Origin: Brettanomyces bruxellensis
Taxonomy: Eukaryota; Ascomycota; Pichiomycetes; Pichiales; Pichiaceae
Assembly (NCBI RefSeq): GCF_011074885.1
Contig: NC_054690.1
Location: 1,555,001-1,619,000, forward strand
Length of the DNA: 64,000 nucleotides
Direction of reading: 5' to 3'
The notes beneath the pieces were generated by a model, which saw only the letters and a program-made list of their open reading frames with translations, was not told where the DNA came from and made no database searches. Shown here in pieces: positions 59,812-64,000 of this stretch. Position 1 is the stretch's first letter. Each line of letters opens with the position of its first letter. Both the position numbers and the translations under genes were made by a program.

Positions 59812-62800
59812 ATGGCAAAAGACAAACAGCAAGTAGCGGATGCAGAAAATGTAGAAAATGCATCCGAGAGAAATCAGAGAAATCAGAGAAATCAGAGAAA
59901 TCAAAGAAATCAAAGAAAGGAGGGAAATCAGAGAAATGAGGAAAATCAAAGAGATGAAGGAGATGAAGGAAATCAAATAAATGAAGGAAATGAGGGAAAT
60001 CAGAGGGAGAGTGAAGGGAAGTTCTCTGAGAAGGGCACTAATAGTGTAGCAACCGCGGGAACAAAAAGTATCGCGGGGGCAAAAAGTGTCACGGGGCCAC
60101 ACATAGCAAGACCAAGGAGTGTGCCGCGCGAGAGATTCTCCGCACGGGGCAGGGTGAGCTCGAGCGACGCGGAGGAGGACGAAAAATACAGCAAGGAGTA
60201 CCAGCAGCAGGAGAGGCGGTATCTCACGGGGCTCAGCCAGTACCGGGACCGGCAGCGGCACGAGGACGAATCCGAGTACTACGGCGGGTTCGAGTACGGG
60301 CGGGAGGAAGAAAGCAGCGGGGAAAGTGAGGAGACAGAGGAGGCGGAGGAAATGGACGAGATGGACGAAGGGGAAACAACAGATGCAGAGAGCGAGGAAG
60401 GCGAGGCTGTGCTGCGTGAGCACGTGGAAAGGAATCGCGGAGTCACTGGCCGCGCAGCTGCGGGTGGTGCTGGCGCTGCGCGGCGCAAGCACGCAGCCGG
60501 GGTGCGCGCTCTCGGCCGAAAGGTCGGTATCTCCGAGGAGGACTACTACCGTGCGCCGCGCAGTGAGTACACGATGGACTCGGGCCCGCTCATAGGTGCG
60601 GTCGAGCAGCTGGGTGAGATGCAGTCGGGCGAGTCTGCGCTGGAGCGCATGGAGTGGCAGGTGATGCTGGAGGCGGTGCTGACCGGGGATGTGGTTGCGG
60701 GAGAGAAGACGCGGCTTGTGCGCGGTAGCGCAATGAGCTCAAAAGCGGTAACTGAGGCGTACCGTGAGGAGCTCTGGAATGAGGTGCGCGCATGCGCGTT
60801 TGGGCGCAGCGCAGACGAACAGCGCCGGCTGGTGCTTGAGCAGAGAAGCCGTGCAGACGATGTGCTGCGCGAGGTGATGGAGTTCCATTTGGTGCTGCCG
60901 GAAGACCTACGGCGCGCACCGTACCAGCGCCGGCTTGCGCATGCGGTACAGGCGGTTGATGCGGTACTAGAGCGCCTCGAGCGCTGTGAGCGGCTGTGGC
61001 CGACGTTGAAGGCGATGCGCCGCGACAGACCGGCCTGCGCGCAGCGCAAATTTGTGGCGCAGGTGGATGCGCTCGTTGCGTGGAGCTCCGCGTCGCAGGA
61101 GATCGCGCGCCAATCAGATACCTTGCGCAGGTGGATTGGCGGCAGTGAGGCGGCGCTAGTGGAGCGCCTTCTGAGTGAAAAGGATATCCGGGAGGTGTTT
61201 AACGGGCAGCTGTTCAAGTCATTGGAGCTTTGGACTTTCAAAGGCAAAAAATGCTACCGATGTTATCATGAGGACTTTGAGCGCCTGGGTCTTCCATCAT
61301 TTTTGGGCAGTTTGTTTGTTCTTGCGCGGTTTCCAATGCGGCTTCTCGAGCAGCTCATGCGCGCGCGCCTGGCGTACGCATCCCGGCTGCGCAGTCCGAC
61401 GGCACTGACCGTTGAGGAGTTGATGGCGGACCTGCGCTCATACATTGCGCTGGCGGTGGACATCCGTGTGGCGTATCTTCAGTGTTGTGCACCGCAGGGC
61501 GGCTGGGTTGCGCTCAGCGCACAGGACTGCCAGAGTGCATCTTTCGATCAGTCGACGCTGGAATGTGTGTGCACGTACATGCGGCTGGTAGGGCTGAAGA
61601 TGCTGGGGACGCCGAAGCGGCAGAATGCGCAGGGGGTGTTGGGAGTTTTAGGTACACAAGGTGCGCGAGGTGCGCAGGCGCAGGAAGCGCAAGGATTGCC
61701 TGCGGCGCAGGCTGCGCTGCCGCGCTCGATCCTAACCCTCCGCAGCGCCGTCGAAGACCTCGAGCGCGAGTGGCGCCTCTTGCAGAACGTGGGTCTCTAC
61801 GTGCCACGCTGCTCAAAAGAGATCGCGTTGCAGGTGACGCGCATAGCGTCGCGCCTTGCGCAAAGTCTCGGGTCGTACATCCAGAAGCAGATTGCGGGTC
61901 CGCCGATCGAAAGCGCAGGCAGCGCAGATGCGCGGGCGCAAATGATGAACCACTGGTACACGAGCACAATGGAAAATTACAGCCAGATCCGGCGCCGGTT
62001 GAGCCGGTTGGCGAACGTGCTTGCGGACCACTTCGAGAATACGCTTTTGTTCACTGTGCCTGCGGCAAGGCGTGCGCAGTTCTACGAGCGGCTCCGCGCC
62101 GGTGGCCATACGCTCTACTACAGCGGTGCGCTGGCGCGCGGCGGCTGCTACGTGTTCGTGCCGCCTGGTCTCTGCGGGCGCCCGGACGAGGTGGCGCGCA
62201 TTCTCGGCGCTACGGAGCTCGGTACGGACTTCTCGCGCGTCCCGCCGGCGCATCTTGCGGCCTTGCATGAGTTCAAGTGGTGGACTGCGCAGGATCCGGA
62301 GGAAAAGAAAAATTCTGAGGGGAGAGGAAATCGAAATGGAGATGAGGAAATCGGGGAAGGTAAAAATGGAATTGAGGGAAAGGAAGAAGGTGAAAATTAT
62401 GGAGATGAGAGAAAAGGTAATGGTAATTATGGAAATACTTATGGAAATGATGATGGAGAACATTATGAAGAGAATTATGGAAATGTGAAGAAAGCAAACG
62501 ATAATTATGCAAATAATGAAGGAGCAAATGGTTCTAATTACAGTTTAAAGAAAAGAGCTGGGAAAGACAAATTGGATGATGGTGTTAAAGAAAAATCATC
62601 TTCTAATATTCACCGTCTTGAAAAGGGATCATCAGCGAATATTCACAGTAATATAGAAAAAGGATCATCTGTTGATAATCGCATCGAAAAAAAGGGCACC
62701 GAAAATAATTATGAGGGGGCAAAAATCAAGAGTGAAGAGGCCTCTGAGGGAAAAAGAGGCGACAAAAAAGAACAGCGATCCGACCGAAAAAAAGAAATCG

Positions 62801-64000
62801 AGAAAAAAGAAAGATGCCGTAGCAACAGCCCCAAAAGCCCAATTCAGCTTCGGCCAACCAGGAGGGCAACCCGAGGGCAGTCGCAGGGCACTCCTGCCGA
62901 AGTGTACCAGGAGAATACGTACAACGAGAATACGTACAACGAGAATACGTACAACGAGAATACGTACAACGAGAATACGTACAACGAAAATACGTACAAC
63001 AATCATCCCTACCACGAACATGCGGACAACGACCACCCTGCATACCCCCCTGCGGTGGAGAACGAGTTCGTCCCCCCATCCGCCCGCAGGTCCCCTGAGT
63101 ACGTGCTTGTGGTGGTGCCCCCCGAGACCGTGTCGTGGCACGGTCCCACGGTGGGATTCGAGCCACCAGAAGTTGCCGTGGACCCGCCGTCGGCCGGCCG
63201 GGTGATGCTCGTGGTTCGTGGAGGTGGCCCCGAGGGGTCGCGGCAGGTGTCGCGGGCCGCTGGGTACTTCCGGCGCTGCGTTGGCGACAGCGTGGGGCGC
63301 GGTGCGCGGCGCACGTCGAGCGTCGGCGCTGTCGAGCACTCGTTGCGCGCACTGCGCAAGCATTTTTTCAGCATCACCTGCGCGACGATCGACTCGGTGC
63401 CGACGCTCCGGCGCAAGTGCCGCGCGGTGGGCTCCTGCGAGGAGTTGGCCAACAACTGTTTTTCGTACGTGAAGGATCAGGCGCGCGACTCGATGCGCAC
63501 AATGGGCCCTGCGCGCCGCGCCAACGTTGTGCGCAAGCTCATGCGCATGGCGCTAGAGTGGTTAAGCTTTGTTATCGACGACTGTCAGGCAAGCGACCCG
63601 CGCACCTTTCGCTGGTGCGTGTCTGCGCTAGAGTTCTCGATGGCGGTTACCGCCGGGTTCAACATCATGGCGCTGCGCAATGCGGATTTCGCGGCGCTTA
63701 AGCAGAAGGTTGCGGGTTGCATGTCGCTGCTGATTTCGCACTTTGACATTATGGGGGCGCGGGCACGGCAGCGGCGGCAGCGCGAGGAGCGCATGGAAGG
63801 GCGCGCGGGTAGTGCAAGACGCATCGAGGATGGGCCTGCGCGGCGCACGGAGAGTGCGCTCAGCGAGCGCTACGCAGAGTACCTGCGGCGGGACGCGGGC
63901 GCGGTGCTCCGGCTGCGCGAAGACCGCATGGACCTCGTGGCGCAGATCGAGGCGCAGCGCAGCGCCATCCTGCGCGAGCAGCAGGCCGTCGGCCGCGTCC
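59812..64000 (+). CDS. SSK2: SSK2/SSK22-type MAP kinase kinase kinase, N-terminal part (3' end outside window)
   Basis: A single frame from ATG 59812 is open to the window end (1,396 complete codons). An acidic disordered N-terminus (about 1-240) is followed by a helical regulatory domain: WIGGSEAALVERLLSEKDIR (from 441), KCYRCYHEDFERLGLPSFLG, FPMRLLEQLMRARLAYASRL and VEELMADLRSYIALAVDIRV. An AT-rich disordered insert (about 830-1000) and six ENTYN repeats (1034-1063) come next, then a second conserved block with RTFRWCVSALEFSMAVTAGF and LLISHFDIMGAR. The sequence stops just before the expected kinase domain. In yeast Ssk2 is activated by Ssk1 and phosphorylates Pbs2 in the HOG osmostress pathway. 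GC reaches 60-68% in conserved parts, unlike the neighbours. Confidence 0.8.
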   Translation, partial: MAKDKQQVADAENVENASERNQRNQRNQRNQRNQRKEGNQRNEENQRDEGDEGNQINEGNEGNQRESEGKFSEKGTNSVATAGTKSIAGAKSVTGPHIARPRSVPRERFSARGRVSSSDAEEDEKYSKEYQQQERRYLTGLSQYRDRQRHEDESEYYGGFEYGREEESSGESEETEEAEEMDEMDEGETTDAESEEGEAVLREHVERNRGVTGRAAAGGAGAARRKHAAGVRALGRKVGISEEDYYRAPRSEYTMDSGPLIGAVEQLGEMQSGESALERMEWQVMLEAVLTGDVVAGEKTRLVRGSAMSSKAVTEAYREELWNEVRACAFGRSADEQRRLVLEQRSRADDVLREVMEFHLVLPEDLRRAPYQRRLAHAVQAVDAVLERLERCERLWPTLKAMRRDRPACAQRKFVAQVDALVAWSSASQEIARQSDTLRRWIGGSEAALVERLLSEKDIREVFNGQLFKSLELWTFKGKKCYRCYHEDFERLGLPSFLGSLFVLARFPMRLLEQLMRARLAYASRLRSPTALTVEELMADLRSYIALAVDIRVAYLQCCAPQGGWVALSAQDCQSASFDQSTLECVCTYMRLVGLKMLGTPKRQNAQGVLGVLGTQGARGAQAQEAQGLPAAQAALPRSILTLRSAVEDLEREWRLLQNVGLYVPRCSKEIALQVTRIASRLAQSLGSYIQKQIAGPPIESAGSADARAQMMNHWYTSTMENYSQIRRRLSRLANVLADHFENTLLFTVPAARRAQFYERLRAGGHTLYYSGALARGGCYVFVPPGLCGRPDEVARILGATELGTDFSRVPPAHLAALHEFKWWTAQDPEEKKNSEGRGNRNGDEEIGEGKNGIEGKEEGENYGDERKGNGNYGNTYGNDDGEHYEENYGNVKKANDNYANNEGANGSNYSLKKRAGKDKLDDGVKEKSSSNIHRLEKGSSANIHSNIEKGSSVDNRIEKKGTENNYEGAKIKSEEASEGKRGDKKEQRSDRKKEIEKKERCRSNSPKSPIQLRPTRRATRGQSQGTPAEVYQENTYNENTYNENTYNENTYNENTYNENTYNNHPYHEHADNDHPAYPPAVENEFVPPSARRSPEYVLVVVPPETVSWHGPTVGFEPPEVAVDPPSAGRVMLVVRGGGPEGSRQVSRAAGYFRRCVGDSVGRGARRTSSVGAVEHSLRALRKHFFSITCATIDSVPTLRRKCRAVGSCEELANNCFSYVKDQARDSMRTMGPARRANVVRKLMRMALEWLSFVIDDCQASDPRTFRWCVSALEFSMAVTAGFNIMALRNADFAALKQKVAGCMSLLISHFDIMGARARQRRQREERMEGRAGSARRIEDGPARRTESALSERYAEYLRRDAGAVLRLREDRMDLVAQIEAQRSAILREQQAVGRV
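59866..59925 (+). repeat. 9-bp tandem repeat AGAAATCAG in the SSK2-like N-terminus
   Basis: About six units of AGAAATCAG/AGAAATCAA encoding Arg-Asn-Gln, then degenerating into Asn/Glu/Gly-rich triplets to about 60002. In-frame low complexity close to the start. Confidence 0.8.
62911..63000 (+). repeat. Six 15-bp tandem repeats encoding ENTYN
   Basis: GAGAATACGTACAAC repeated six times; five copies are identical and the last has GAA for GAG. The near-perfect DNA identity implies recent expansion. In-frame in the SSK2-like gene. Confidence 0.95.

Noticed and set aside
62911..63000. Regular direct repeats considered as a CRISPR-like or satellite array
   Set aside because: They are contiguous 15-bp units without spacers and lie in frame in a coding sequence of a eukaryote.
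60326..63848. Numerous frames over 60 codons in five other frames across the SSK2-like gene
   Set aside because: High GC suppresses stop codons in all frames. The products are Arg/Ala/Ser-rich, while the single full-length + frame carries the conserved motifs.

Overview
The window is chromosomal DNA of a budding yeast (Saccharomycotina). The genes are nearly all single-copy eukaryotic housekeeping genes on both strands. They are mostly intronless, and the few introns are short with GTAAGT/GTGAGT donors and TACTAAC-type branch points. CTG appears to be read as leucine: it encodes the conserved Leu in the 'LLRLMGIP' motif of RAD27 and in the glycine-loop region 'GKVKLA' of the SAK1-like kinase. 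That argues against the CUG-Ser and CUG-Ala clades. Gene content and AT-rich intergenic DNA fit a Pichiaceae-type yeast (Brettanomyces/Ogataea/Pichia), but I cannot name the species. I see no mobile element, CRISPR array, rRNA or convincing tRNA.

Layout. 1-14.8 kb: 3' end of a neutral trehalase, a SAK1/TOS3-type SNF1-activating kinase, the kinetochore scaffold SPC105, the GLFG nucleoporin NUP116, the flap endonuclease RAD27 (MCB box in its promoter) and a short-chain dehydrogenase. 15-30.4 kb: IWR1, an SH3-less BAR protein, the SUMO protease ULP2, TIM44, a U1-type zinc-finger gene with an 11-codon first exon, CWF19 and the LETM1 homologue MDM38. 31-43.5 kb: UTP22, a Dsc4/Gld1-like membrane protein, RPC40, an unrecognised coiled-coil protein and a sugar transporter. 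A 2.5-kb gene-free stretch follows. 46-51 kb: SWP1, IMP1, LUC7, a four-exon membrane-hairpin gene resembling LDO45/LDO16, and a previously hidden spliced 68-aa two-helix membrane protein. 52-64 kb: an MCH/ESBP6-type transporter, ZRG17 (broken by an apparent frameshift), HUB1 with its intron, the phosphatase PPG1, and a very long open frame that runs off the window. The last is the N-terminal 1,396 codons of an SSK2/SSK22-type MAPKKK.

Themes. Four genes concern pre-mRNA splicing (CWF19, the U1-type zinc-finger gene, LUC7, HUB1). Several concern ribosome and polymerase biogenesis (UTP22, RPC40, IWR1), mitochondrial import and inner-membrane upkeep (TIM44, MDM38, IMP1), or ER and lipid-droplet membranes (SWP1, ZRG17, the Dsc4-like gene, the LDO-like gene). 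Stress and nutrient signalling is represented by SAK1, PPG1 and SSK2. Several pairs are very tightly convergent (HUB1/PPG1 16 bp, LUC7/LDO-like 22 bp). Base composition changes sharply inside the SSK2-like gene: conserved parts are about 60-68% GC in the lines I counted, and an internal disordered segment about 35%.

I found no undescribed defence or mobile system. The most useful new observations are the spliced small genes, the SSK2 mosaic, the ZRG17 frame break and the altered C-terminus of PPG1.
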